Assembly: GCA_017882785.1 (NCBI GenBank)
Contig: JADGOV010000020.1
Location: forward strand, 1 to 36,052
Origin: Frankiaceae bacterium
Lineage (GTDB): Bacteria; Actinomycetota; Actinomycetes; JADGOV01
Direction: 5' to 3'
DNA: 36,052 bases
A program made the position numbers and the translations under genes. The notes beneath the pieces are model-generated. The model ran no database searches. It was not told the DNA's origin and saw only the letters and a program-made list of their open reading frames with translations. Positions 16,318-24,262 of this stretch are shown in pieces. Position 1 is the first letter of the stretch. The number at the start of each line of letters is the position of its first letter.

Positions 16318-17227
16318 CCGGTGGCCGACCGGCCCGAGCCAGCCGGGCCACGGTGCGCCAGCGCAGGGGGCGTCGGGGCCCGGCCGGGGTGGTGAGCCCC
16401 TCCCACAGCCCGAGGAACCACACCCGCAGCGGTCCGGGTCGCCGGACGCGCACCACCGTGATAGCGATCCAGACGCCCACGTAGACCACCGCCAGCATCG
16501 GCGGCAGGTTGCGGCGGGCGACCCAGACCCGGTTCCGGGCGTTCATCCGGTAGTAGGTGTCATGGCGGCTGGGGTTCGTCGCGGGATGGTGGACGACGAT
16601 CTCGGGCACGTAGCGGACGACCCAGCCGGCGTCCCACACCCGCCAGACCAACTCGATGCCCTCATGCGCGTAGAAGAACCGCCCGGGCCAGCCGCCAGCC
16701 TGCTCGAACGCCAGCCGGCGAACCGCGAAGACACCCTCCCAGAGACCGGCGACGACACCGCCCCGGTCGGGCTCCCGAACCCGCAGCCGAGGCACCCACC
16801 GCCGTGGTGCCGGCGCCCCACTGGGGTCGAGCGCACGGGGCTGCACGATGGCCGTCCGCTTGTCCCTAGCCAGGACGGCAGCCAGCCGACGGAGCACGGT
16901 GTCATCGGGAAGGTACGCGTCGTCATCGACGAAGACCAGGACGTCACCTCGGACGTGCCGCGCCCCGATGTTGCGACCCTCCGGGATTCCGACGTTCATC
17001 GGCAGGGCGACGGACCGCACGCCCCTCGGCAGTCCGGTGGGCGTCCACCCGTTACCCACCACCAGCACGTCGAGGACCACGCCGACCTGGGACAGCAGCG
17101 ACGCCAGGACCCGGGTCAGGTCCGCCGGCCGGTTGCCCATCGACAGCACGACCGCCCCGAACGACGGCGCGTGCGCCGGCATCCTCGCTTCGGTGGGCTC
17201 CGCGGTCGCGGCCACGGCCAGGGTCAT
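16310..17227 (-). CDS. Family 2 glycosyltransferase (rhamnosyl/galactofuranosyl type)
   Basis: 305 residues from ATG 17227 with GAGGAGGAGG directly upstream. GT-A fold: SFGAVVLSMGNRPADL, VVGNGWTPTG, NVGIPEGRNIGAR, metal-binding DDD (101–103, in VLVFVDDDAYL), WEGVFAVRR, and the acceptor helix FFYAHEGIELVWRVWDAGW with the usual acidic residue. A hydrophobic stretch near residues 246–262 (LAVVYVGVWIAITVV) may anchor the C-terminus to the membrane. It likely transfers a sugar from a nucleotide donor to a lipid-linked or surface glycan. It heads the three-gene reverse unit with the sialyltransferase-like and cREC genes and is divergent from the methyltransferase-like gene. Confidence 0.88.
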   Translation of the reverse strand: MTLAVAATAEPTEARMPAHAPSFGAVVLSMGNRPADLTRVLASLLSQVGVVLDVLVVGNGWTPTGLPRGVRSVALPMNVGIPEGRNIGARHVRGDVLVFVDDDAYLPDDTVLRRLAAVLARDKRTAIVQPRALDPSGAPAPRRWVPRLRVREPDRGGVVAGLWEGVFAVRRLAFEQAGGWPGRFFYAHEGIELVWRVWDAGWVVRYVPEIVVHHPATNPSRHDTYYRMNARNRVWVARRNLPPMLAVVYVGVWIAITVVRVRRPGPLRVWFLGLWEGLTTPAGPRRPLRWRTVARLARAGRPPVV

Positions 17228-17401
17228 GCCTCCTCCTCGACCGACTTCGCACTTCACGGTATGGCATCGCCGAAAAAGGATTCGGACTGTAGGGGCAAAC
17301 TCCGAGCAAACAACCGGTGGCACGGGACGTCCCAGCACACCGGAGCGACAGCCTGTGGTCAACTACGATGGGCCGTTCCGTCGAGCCGGTGGAGGGTGTC
17401 A
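17228..17401. promoter_or_regulatory. Divergent promoter region between GT2 and methyltransferase-like gene
   Basis: Bidirectional 174-bp gap. On the reverse strand a TACCGT box (17256–17261) precedes the GAGGAGGAGG site of the GT2 gene. On the forward strand TACGAT (17364–17369) precedes GGAGGG (17391–17396) of the methyltransferase-like gene. No clear -35 elements are seen. Confidence 0.35.
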
Positions 17402-19255
17402 TTGTCCCCGTATCAGCCAGACGCGGTGTCGGGTGTGCGTCTGGTCGGCGGCGAGATGCTGCAGTGGTCGGACCTCGGGCAGGGCGTCACACCCGGCGTC
17501 GCGACCGTGCTGTTGCACGCGTTGTGGCGGCAAAGCCCGCCACGGCACGTGCTGGCAGTGGGGCCGCGGGCGGCAAGCTGGGTGGAGGCAACCCCGGTCG
17601 GCGCCGACGTCGACGTTCTGGTGCGCGCCCTGCCCGACGCGCGGGCACTGTCGGCGGTCAGTGGTTTGCGACCGGCTGTCACGGTCTACTGCGGCAGCCT
17701 GGACCGCTTCGAGCCGCAGCAGGCGTACGACCTGATCGTCGCGCTGGACGGCCCCGTGCGGTTGGTCTCTCCCGACTCCGAGGGGATCGGGCATCGCGAG
17801 ACGCTGCAGCGGCTGGCGAAGTGGCTGGGACCTGAGGGCACCCTGGTCGCGGTCCTGGAGAACGATCTCGGTTTCGACAACCTGCTGCGCGTGCAGACCC
17901 GCAACCGCGACAGCTCGGACTCGGCCTGGGACCTGGGGGCCTCCGGATTCGACGAGCGGCCGCTGTACTACCGAGAGGTCAACGACGTCCTGGCCGCCGC
18001 CGATCTTGCGGCGCTCTCGGTCTACGCCGTGTTCCCCTCCGCGGAGAACGTGGCACTTCTCGTCGGCCGCGACTGCGTGGAGGAGCGTGCCCTGGCCCAG
18101 ACCGCCGCCGCCCTCGCGGCCCGGATCGAAGCCCGCCACTTCGCCCAACGTCCCGCGCTCGTCGACGCTGCCGATCTGGCGCTGCGCCTGTTCGAGGCCC
18201 ACCAGGTGATGCCCCTGGCCGCCGGGTGGCTGGTCGTCAGCAGGCCGTCCGCCGCCGAGGGGTCGACGTCGGTGGAGCTACCGGCGCTGCTCGCCGGGGA
18301 AGAGATCACCCGCCCGGAGTGGCGGGTGCAGCGCTCCGTCCAGCGGGTCGACGGCGAGTGGGCGCACAGGCTGTATCCCGCGATCAACGCGTCGGAGATG
18401 CGCGAGGGACATATGGTGCGCGACTACCGGGCGCTCGACACGGCGGTACTGCCCGGACCGACCCTCGAGGCGGCGCTGCGGCGGGCCTGCGCCACCTACG
18501 ACGTCGCCAGGGTCCGTACCTTGGTGCAGCAGTACTCTGGCTGGTTGTGGTCACACGTCGGCACCGTCGACGAGGGCGACCCACGCTTCTTCGCGGTGCC
18601 GGCGAACGTCGTTCTCACCACGGACGGCTGCGCGGTGTTCGACCCCACATGGCGATGGACGCAGCGGCTGCCCGATGACGTGCTGCTCGTGCGGGGGCTG
18701 CGCGACTTCTCCCGCCGACTGCTGCGATCCGGCGCGGAACATCCGTGGGCGCCCGACGTCAACCCCGACCGGCTGACCCAGACGCTGGCGGCCATGGCCG
18801 GGGTGGACGTGAGCGCCAAGGCGATCGACCAGGTGGCCCGGCTCGAGGCGGAGATCGAGGTCGTGCTGGGCGGCGGCGACGCAGTGAGCGAGTCCGTCGC
18901 GTACGCGCAGAACCTTGACGCCGGGCGGTCCCAGTTCTCCTCGCAGTCCGGCGCGTCTCGCGGTTACCGGGAAGCCCTGGCGGTCAGCGGGCGACTGGCC
19001 CAGGCGTTGGGCGACCGGAGCGACCAGGTGGAGTGGCTGCAACTCACCGTCCGCGCCCGCGATCGCCAGCTGGGGGATCTCGAGCGGCGGCAGGAGTCGC
19101 TCCGGGAGTCCGTGAGCTTCAAGATCGGCCGCGCGCTGACGTGGCCGGCGCGGTCGCTCGTTCTGCTGGCTCGGCGAGTGGCGGTGTCCGCCATCCCACC
19201 GGGCTACATCACCAAGGCGATGAACCTGCTCCGCCGGTTCGCCGATCGCACCTGA
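17402..19255 (+). CDS. Large SAM-methyltransferase-like protein of the glycan locus
   Basis: 617 residues if the TTG at 17402 (GGAGGG 5 nt upstream) is used; GTG 17396 is an alternative. The N-terminal third looks like a class I methyltransferase Rossmann fold: HVLAVGPRAASW, AVTVYCGSLDRFEPQ, AYDLIVALDGPVRL, then LGPEGTLVAVLENDLGFDNLL, the beta4–beta5 pattern of sugar or lipid methyltransferases. The middle region (about 230–480) is unassigned. The C-terminal 90 residues form a charged, possibly coiled helix (QALGDRSDQVEWLQL, LERRQESLRE) ending in SFKIGRALTWPARSL, a tail I recall from glycan-assembly proteins. The glycine-rich SAM loop is weak. Role inferred as modification or scaffolding of a surface polysaccharide. 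Confidence 0.65.
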   Translation: MSPYQPDAVSGVRLVGGEMLQWSDLGQGVTPGVATVLLHALWRQSPPRHVLAVGPRAASWVEATPVGADVDVLVRALPDARALSAVSGLRPAVTVYCGSLDRFEPQQAYDLIVALDGPVRLVSPDSEGIGHRETLQRLAKWLGPEGTLVAVLENDLGFDNLLRVQTRNRDSSDSAWDLGASGFDERPLYYREVNDVLAAADLAALSVYAVFPSAENVALLVGRDCVEERALAQTAAALAARIEARHFAQRPALVDAADLALRLFEAHQVMPLAAGWLVVSRPSAAEGSTSVELPALLAGEEITRPEWRVQRSVQRVDGEWAHRLYPAINASEMREGHMVRDYRALDTAVLPGPTLEAALRRACATYDVARVRTLVQQYSGWLWSHVGTVDEGDPRFFAVPANVVLTTDGCAVFDPTWRWTQRLPDDVLLVRGLRDFSRRLLRSGAEHPWAPDVNPDRLTQTLAAMAGVDVSAKAIDQVARLEAEIEVVLGGGDAVSESVAYAQNLDAGRSQFSSQSGASRGYREALAVSGRLAQALGDRSDQVEWLQLTVRARDRQLGDLERRQESLRESVSFKIGRALTWPARSLVLLARRVAVSAIPPGYITKAMNLLRRFADRT

Positions 19256-19265
19256 CCCACGGAGG

Positions 19266-19997
19266 TCACGGCTTCACCCGGAACAGCACCCGCTGGCCCG
19301 GCCTGGCTTGGGCCGCGGAGTCGAGGTCGCCCTCGGCCACCACCGCGATGACTGGGTAGCCGCCGGTCACCGGGTGGTCGACGAGCAGGACGGTCGGGCA
19401 GCCGCGCGGTGGCACCTGCAGCGCTCCGGGCACCATGCCCTCGCTCGGCAGTTCCTCGTGCCGAGCGCGGTCCAGCGTCGGCCCGAGCAGGCGCATGCCG
19501 ATCCGGTTGCTCTGCGGGCTCACCTGGTAGACCCCCGCGGCCAGCGTCCGCACCGCGTCCGGAACGAACCAGTCCGGGCGGGGACCGGGCCGCACTCCGA
19601 GGCCGGCCAGCAGGTCCGTGCTGCGGGACCCGAGCACCGCGGGGAGGTCGACTCCACCCCGGACCCCGAGGTAGGTCCGCAGCCCGGCGCGGGGGCGGCC
19701 GAGTGTGAGGCGCTGTCCGCCACGCAGGTAGAACGGGGCGTTCATCGCTCCCGCCCCGCTCGTCAGGCGCAGCGGGCAGGGCGCTCCACAGACCGAGACG
19801 AGGACGACGCACTCGGCTTCGACGGACAGCCCTCCGAAGGTCACCTCGATGCCTGCGGCGGAAGCGGCATTGCCTACCAGCCGGTTCGCCAGCGCGAGCG
19901 ACCCGCGGTCGGCGGCGCCGGCGGCGCCGATGCCCATGTCGGCCAGGCCCGGTCGCCCCAGGTCCTGCAGGGTGGCCAGCGGATCGGGGGTCAGCAC
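19266..19997 (-). CDS. pxpC: 5-oxoprolinase subunit C (KipA-like), shortened
   Basis: Biotin-carboxylase-like KipA family: LATLQDLGRPGLADMGIGAAGAADRGS split over VLTPDPLATLQDLGR and GAADRGSLALANRLVGN, then YLGVRGGVD, VYQVSPQSNRIGMRL, and LPSEGMVPGALQVPP. With PxpA and PxpB it forms ATP-dependent 5-oxoprolinase, converting 5-oxoproline to glutamate. Oddities: only about 243 residues versus roughly 300 in the family as I recall it; the segment between TDLLAGLG and VRPGPRPDWF appears to lack about 45 residues; and no ATG/GTG/TTG lies before GTG 19997 except far upstream, so the first strand is trimmed or a rare start is used. Converges with the methyltransferase-like gene, leaving 10 bp. Confidence 0.8.
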   Translation of the reverse strand: MLTPDPLATLQDLGRPGLADMGIGAAGAADRGSLALANRLVGNAASAAGIEVTFGGLSVEAECVVLVSVCGAPCPLRLTSGAGAMNAPFYLRGGQRLTLGRPRAGLRTYLGVRGGVDLPAVLGSRSTDLLAGLGVRPGPRPDWFVPDAVRTLAAGVYQVSPQSNRIGMRLLGPTLDRARHEELPSEGMVPGALQVPPRGCPTVLLVDHPVTGGYPVIAVVAEGDLDSAAQARPGQRVLFRVKP

Positions 19998-20014
19998 CCG
20001 AAGGCCCAGCCGGG

Positions 20015-20665
20015 TCAGGAAGCCACCTCCACGAACCGGACCGTGACGCCCGGACGCAGCAGCGCCGGTGGGTCCCGGGACGCGTCGAAGACCGGCAACT
20101 CGGTGCGTCCGATCAGTTGCCACCCGCCGGGTGACATGCGGGGATACACCCCGGTGTAGCAGTCGGCCAGCGCCACCGAGCCGGCCGGGACCGACGTGCG
20201 CGGGCTGGCCCGTCGCGGGATCTCCGGAAGGGCCCATGTGGGCGGACTGGGCATACTGGACACAGTGGGCGTACGGGGTACGAGGTATCCGAAGCCCGGG
20301 GTGAATCCACGGAACGCCACGTCCCAGGACCCGGCAGTGTGCCGGCGCACGATCTCACCAGCCGGTAGGCCGATGAGCTCAGCCACCTCGGCGAGATCCT
20401 CTCCGTCGTAGCGGACCGGGATCTGGAGCAGGCCGGCCGTCGACGGTGCCGACGGAAGCGGGCGCCTGGCCCTGACCGCGTCCCCGATCGCAGCGAGGTC
20501 GCTGACTTTCGCGGCGCAGCGCAGCAGCACGGTGCGCGCGGCCGACACGATGTCCACGACCCCCGGCGGCGGGTCGGCGCGCAGCGCCGCCGTCAGGCCG
20601 AGCACGTCGGCGAGAGCGTCGACCTCGACGAGCAGGGCGGTGTCTCCGCACGCCAGGATTCTCAT
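20015..20665 (-). CDS. pxpB: 5-oxoprolinase subunit B (KipI-like)
   Basis: 216 residues, the usual length. KipI/allophanate-hydrolase subunit 1 family: N-terminal [13 protein letters not shown], middle [19 protein letters not shown], then [20 protein letters not shown] (the FxPGFxYL motif), and [20 protein letters not shown]. It pairs with PxpC as the ATP-dependent half of 5-oxoprolinase. The ATG at 20665 lies inside the 3' part of the pxpA frame. In an undamaged arrangement one would expect pxpA to stop at an ATGA overlap exactly here; instead pxpA reads through in another frame. No good ribosome-binding site is visible, so translation may have depended on that coupling. Confidence 0.87.
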   Translation of the reverse strand: MRILACGDTALLVEVDALADVLGLTAALRADPPPGVVDIVSAARTVLLRCAAKVSDLAAIGDAVRARRPLPSAPSTAGLLQIPVRYDGEDLAEVAELIGLPAGEIVRRHTAGSWDVAFRGFTPGFGYLVPRTPTVSSMPSPPTWALPEIPRRASPRTSVPAGSVALADCYTGVYPRMSPGGWQLIGRTELPVFDASRDPPALLRPGVTVRFVEVAS

Positions 20666-21422
20666 CCGGAATCAAGGCGAAGGCGGCGAGGCCGACCTGC
20701 GCAAACAGCAGCGCGTCGCGCACCGCCCCCGCGATGGCCACCGCGCCCGGCGTGTCGCCGTGCACGCAGATCGACTGTGCGCGGACCGGCACGAGGCTCC
20801 CGTCGACCGCCAGGACCTCCCCGCGAACGGCCAGCCGGACGCAGCGCGCGGCGATGTCGCCGGCCTCGTGCAGCACGGCCCCCGGCTGTCCGCGGGGCAC
20901 CAGCGAGCCCGCCGCGGTGTAGGCCCGATCGGCGAAGGCTTCGCTCACGGTGGCCAACCCGGCACTGGCCGCCAGGCGGAGCCATGCCGAACCCGGCAGG
21001 CCGAGAACGGGCAGGGACCGGTTGAACAGGAGCACCGCCTCGACCACGGCCGCGGCCTGGTCCTCGTGGGAGACGATGGCCGAGTACAGGGCGCCGTGCG
21101 GTTTGACGTAACGGACTCGACTACCCGCCACTCGGGCCATCGCCTCCAGGCTGCCCGACTGGTGGAGCACATCGTCGGTCAACTCGGCCGGCTCGACGTC
21201 GATGAACCGCCGGCCGAAGCCGGCCAGGTCGCGGTAGCCGACCTGCGCGCCGATCGCGACCCCCCGGGCGACGGCGGCTGCGCACGTGCGGCGCATCGTC
21301 GTCGGGTCCCCGGCGTGGAAGCCGCAGGCGACATTCGCGCTGGTCACCACGTCGAGCAGGGCGTCATCGTCGCCGAGCGTCCAGTGGCCGAACCCCTCGC
21401 CGAGGTCGCTGTTGAGGTCCAT
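20379..21422 (-). CDS. pxpA: 5-oxoprolinase subunit A (LamB/YcsF family), read-through C-terminus
   Basis: The first ~253 residues are a complete Pxp[14 protein letters not shown] with catalytic acids, [58 protein letters not shown] and [15 protein letters not shown]. Family members end soon after this point (E. coli is about 244 residues). Here the frame continues about 95 residues as an Arg/Ala/Gly-rich tail that is the +/- frame shadow of pxpB, stopping at 20379. A TGA exists one frame away at the pxpB ATG, so a 1-nt deletion or a sequencing error near 20670–20720 would explain it. It starts 3 bp after the SDR stop, in the same operon. Confidence 0.82.
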   Translation of the reverse strand: MDLNSDLGEGFGHWTLGDDDALLDVVTSANVACGFHAGDPTTMRRTCAAAVARGVAIGAQVGYRDLAGFGRRFIDVEPAELTDDVLHQSGSLEAMARVAGSRVRYVKPHGALYSAIVSHEDQAAAVVEAVLLFNRSLPVLGLPGSAWLRLAASAGLATVSEAFADRAYTAAGSLVPRGQPGAVLHEAGDIAARCVRLAVRGEVLAVDGSLVPVRAQSICVHGDTPGAVAIAGAVRDALLFAQVGLAAFALIPDENPGVRRHRPARRGRRSRRRARPDGGAARRPAAGGRGHRVGRAHRAAALRRESQRPRCDRGRGQGQAPASVGTVDGRPAPDPGPLRRRGSRRGG

Positions 21423-21425
21423 CGC

Positions 21426-22175
21426 TCAGATACTGGACCCGCCGTCGACGGTCAGCACCTGCCCGTTGAGATTGGTGTCCTCAAACAGCAGCGTGCGGAC
21501 CAGCGGCACGATGTCGGTCGGTTCCACGAGGCGGCCCGACGGCGTGCGACGGGTGATCGTGTCGAGTTGCTCGCTGCCCAGCGCCGAGGACATCTCGGAG
21601 GCGAAAAAGCCGGGCGCGACGCAGTTCACCAGCGCGCGGCCGTGCATTTCCCGGGCCAGCGTCCGGGCGGCCGCCTCCAACGCGCCCTTGGCCGCGGCGT
21701 AGACCACCAGCCCCGAGTACCCGCGCTGCGCGCACACCGATGTGATCATGACGATTCGCCCGCGACGGCCGCCGGCCAGCATGCGGCGCAGCACCGCCCG
21801 CGTGAGCAGCAGCGGCGCCGTCAGGTTCGTCTCGATGAGGCTCGCGATCCGGTCCGGCGCGGTGTGCACGAGCAGGCTGTCCTGGCCGGCTGCCGCGTTG
21901 TTGACCAGCGCGTCGATCGGCCCGAGGCGGTTCCCGGCAGCCCGGACGAACGCCTCCACGGCGCGCACGTCGGTGATGTCCACCGCCTCGACATACACCT
22001 CCTCCGGGTGCTCGGCGGCCAAGGCGGCGAGTTCGGGGGTCACGGAGCGGGCGAACGCCGCCACGCGTGCGCCGCGACCCAGGATGTCCTGCACGAGCGC
22101 CAGCCCGAGACCCCGGGAGCCGCCGGAGACGACCACGCACGAGGCGGGTGGGATGGGGGTCAGGTCCTCAGACAT
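21426..22175 (-). CDS. SDR-family oxidoreductase (FabG-like ketoreductase)
   Basis: 249 residues, classical short-chain dehydrogenase/reductase. Cofactor loop SGGSRGLGLA (17–26), NNAA (92–95), catalytic S146, Y159 and K163 (Y-x3-K in VVYAAAKGA), and PGFF after the active site. Basic residues after beta2 (FARSV) suggest NADP(H). It resembles FabG-type beta-ketoacyl reductases. ATG 22175 overlaps the ligase stop by 8 nt. Lying between an ACP/ligase pair and PxpABC, it may reduce an ACP-bound keto-acyl group, for example to a hydroxyacyl substituent; substrate is inferred only. Confidence 0.87.
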   Translation of the reverse strand: MSEDLTPIPPASCVVVSGGSRGLGLALVQDILGRGARVAAFARSVTPELAALAAEHPEEVYVEAVDITDVRAVEAFVRAAGNRLGPIDALVNNAAAGQDSLLVHTAPDRIASLIETNLTAPLLLTRAVLRRMLAGGRRGRIVMITSVCAQRGYSGLVVYAAAKGALEAAARTLAREMHGRALVNCVAPGFFASEMSSALGSEQLDTITRRTPSGRLVEPTDIVPLVRTLLFEDTNLNGQVLTVDGGSSI

Positions 22176-23412
22176 CGCTCTTGAGCGTCTCCTTGATCGG
22201 GATGGAGTCGAGCACCCGAACCCGCCTGGGCACCGCGTAGTCCGGCAGCCGTTGGGCACACCATCGGGTCAGTGCCGCTTCCCCGACCGGGGCCCTCAAC
22301 ACGACGTCCGCCACCACCACCTGCCCCACCAGCGGTGCCCGGCGGCCGCGGACCGCAGCCCAGGCAACGTCCGGGTGGTCGAGCAGCACCGCCCGAACGG
22401 CGGCGGCGGATGCTTTCGAGCCACCCACGTTGATCTCATCGGTAGCCTGGCGACCGACAATGTGCACCCGGTCGCCGACGATCTCGACCTGGTCACCGGT
22501 GCGGATCAGGCCGGTCATCCCGCTCGCCCCCCACGGGGACTCGATGAGGAGTTCGCCGTCGGCGACGCGCAGCCGGGCCCGCCCCGGGACATCGCGGTCC
22601 AGCCAGCCCACGGGGAAGCCGGCCCGCCCGTCGTGCACGGCGATGGTCGCGCCGGCCTCGCTCGAGGCGTAGATCCAGGAGATCCGGGCCCGTGGAAACA
22701 GCTCGCCCAGTCGGTCGAGGATGGCCTGGTCCACGGGCTCACCGCCAAGGGTGAGCTGGGCCAACGGCAGCGCGGCCACGGTCGGGCCGGCCCGCCAGAG
22801 CGCCTGCCGCCAGAACGTCGGCGTCCCGGACACTGCCGAGACCCCCTCGGCCAAGGCCACGTCGGGCCAGTCGTCGAGGTCACCCGGCTCGAGGAAGACG
22901 ATGTCCTGGCCAGGATGCGCCAGCGACAACGTGATGACCTGCCACCAGGCGTAGGCGCCAGGTGAGTACGGACATAGCCACCGCCGCGCCGGCTGCTTGC
23001 CGGTCACCGTGGTCAGCGACGCCAGGCTGTGTGCGACCCGCTTCGGCCGCCCGGTGCTGCCGCTGGTGAGCAGCCACAGCCGACCCGGCTCAGGCGGGCG
23101 AGTCACCGTCGGCGGCACGGTGCCACCGGGGCGGACGAGTGCGAAGCCGTCGCGGCGCAACTCCGCCGCCATGGCCTCATCGACCCGCGCCGCCGTGGCG
23201 AGCAACGTCTCGGCACCGCCGCGCAGGTGGGCGGCGACGGCGACCACAGCGCCGCAGTTGTCCGCGACGAGGTGCGCAGCGACCGGCGGCGGATCCGCCA
23301 GGTTGCCGGCTTCAGTTTCGCCGCGGCCCCCGGACAACTCCGACCACGTCAGGTGCCGGCCCGCCACGACCAGGGTGTTGCCGGCGCCGGGCAGAGCACT
23401 CGCGGCGGTCAC
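22168..23412 (-). CDS. AMP-dependent acyl ligase (acyl-ACP synthetase-like)
   Basis: 414 residues, ANL superfamily but compact. P-loop LLTSGSTGRPK (114–124), SGTPTFWRQAL, WIYASSEAG, RTGDQVEIVGDRVHIVGR, DEINVGGSKAS hinge region, and a C-terminal IPIKETLKSDV whose final lysine (K411) matches the catalytic A10 lysine; the protein ends three residues later. It would adenylate a carboxylic acid and load it onto a phosphopantetheine arm, most likely the ACP encoded immediately upstream. The GTG start overlaps the ACP stop as GTGA, so the two are made together. The N-terminal domain is shorter than in usual acyl-CoA synthetases. Substrate acid unknown. Confidence 0.87.
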   Translation of the reverse strand: MTAASALPGAGNTLVVAGRHLTWSELSGGRGETEAGNLADPPPVAAHLVADNCGAVVAVAAHLRGGAETLLATAARVDEAMAAELRRDGFALVRPGGTVPPTVTRPPEPGRLWLLTSGSTGRPKRVAHSLASLTTVTGKQPARRWLCPYSPGAYAWWQVITLSLAHPGQDIVFLEPGDLDDWPDVALAEGVSAVSGTPTFWRQALWRAGPTVAALPLAQLTLGGEPVDQAILDRLGELFPRARISWIYASSEAGATIAVHDGRAGFPVGWLDRDVPGRARLRVADGELLIESPWGASGMTGLIRTGDQVEIVGDRVHIVGRQATDEINVGGSKASAAAVRAVLLDHPDVAWAAVRGRRAPLVGQVVVADVVLRAPVGEAALTRWCAQRLPDYAVPRRVRVLDSIPIKETLKSDV

Positions 23413-23663
23413 ATCCGCTGGAGGGAATCGAGGAACTCGAGCACATCGCCGACGCTGGCGATCTGCCGCAGTCCCGGGGCGTCGAAGTTCAGCTCGTGGC
23501 CGATGTCGTCCTCGACCCGCAGGGCCAACTCGGAGAAATCCAACGAACGAAAGCCGATATCCCGTAACAGTGCGCCGTCATCGTCCGGAAGCCGCTTACC
23601 CTGCGCCGCTACAACCTCGGCCATCAATCCGCGAATGTCATTCCTGGTAAGTAGGCTCATCAT
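23409..23663 (-). CDS. Acyl carrier protein
   Basis: 84 residues, acidic, with the four-helix ACP pattern. The phosphopantetheine serine is S40 in DIGFRSLDFSELALRVED, matching the D/G-x-x-S-L/M/D site followed by helix II. Start ATG at 23663 or the adjacent 23660. It is the first gene of a six-gene overlapping operon (ACP, ligase, SDR, pxpA, pxpB, pxpC) and is divergent from pseH with 89 bp between. A dedicated carrier protein beside a pseudaminic-acid acetyltransferase suggests that an acyl group is prepared for the sugar. A 4'-phosphopantetheinyl transferase is not in the window. Confidence 0.88.
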   Translation of the reverse strand: MMSLLTRNDIRGLMAEVVAAQGKRLPDDDGALLRDIGFRSLDFSELALRVEDDIGHELNFDAPGLRQIASVGDVLEFLDSLQRM

Positions 23664-23752
23664 CCTGCCTCGAGGGAATCCCAGCCGCGTAAGTGTAGCG
23701 TGAGCGGTGTGCGACTCGGCCCTTTCGGCATCGAGCGGGGCGGTGTGCTCGC
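23664..23752. promoter_or_regulatory. Divergent promoter region between ACP operon and pseH–pseI
   Basis: 89-bp gap that must hold promoters in both directions. Reverse-strand TACACT (23692–23697) and forward TAGCGT (23696–23701) overlap, so the two transcripts could be mutually exclusive or co-controlled. No -35 matches are convincing. Confidence 0.35.
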
Positions 23753-24262
23753 ATGTTGAGGGCGGCCGGCGAGGCCGACCGGCGTGCCGTGCTCCACTGG
23801 CGCAACCATCCTGACGTCCGGGCGATGAGCCTCACCCGTCACGTCATCGCCCCCGCCGAGCACGACGCCTGGTGGGACCGTTCGCTTGCGGATCCGGCTC
23901 GCCGCATCATGGTCTATGAAAGGTACGACGTGCCGTCGGGTGTGGTGACCTTCTTCGACCTCGACCCCGCTGCGGGTTCGGCCTGGTGGGGGTTCTACCT
24001 CGACGTCGATGGCCTCACCGAGCGCGGCGAACTGCTGCCGGCGTGGATCGAGATCTCCCGGGAGGCCCTACGGTTCGCCTTCGACGATCTGGGCCTGGCC
24101 GTGCTGCACGGGGAGGTGCTGGCCGGCAACGAGGCGGTCCGCGCGTTCAACCGGCGCAACCGGATTCGGGAGGTGGGCAGCGGCACCCGCGACATCGACG
24201 GCACGGCCGAGACGGTGATCCGCCTCGAGGCACGCCCCGATGACCGCGGGACCAGCCGGTGA
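23753..24262 (+). CDS. pseH: Pseudaminic acid pathway N-acyltransferase (GNAT)
   Basis: 169 residues, GNAT fold. It begins LRAAGEADRRAVLHWRNHPDVRAM, the usual PseH/RimJ-like opening, followed by FFDLDPAAGSAWWGFYLDVDG, EISREALRFAFDDLGL and VLAGNEAVRAFNRRNRI, the CoA-binding and C-terminal strands. PseH acetylates the C4 amine of UDP-4-amino-4,6-dideoxy-AltNAc from acetyl-CoA, step three of the pathway. Its stop overlaps the PseI start as GTGA. Because an ACP operon is divergently paired with it, an alternative acyl donor (acyl-ACP) is conceivable but unproven. ATG 23753 lacks a strong ribosome-binding site. Confidence 0.86.
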   Translation: MLRAAGEADRRAVLHWRNHPDVRAMSLTRHVIAPAEHDAWWDRSLADPARRIMVYERYDVPSGVVTFFDLDPAAGSAWWGFYLDVDGLTERGELLPAWIEISREALRFAFDDLGLAVLHGEVLAGNEAVRAFNRRNRIREVGSGTRDIDGTAETVIRLEARPDDRGTSR

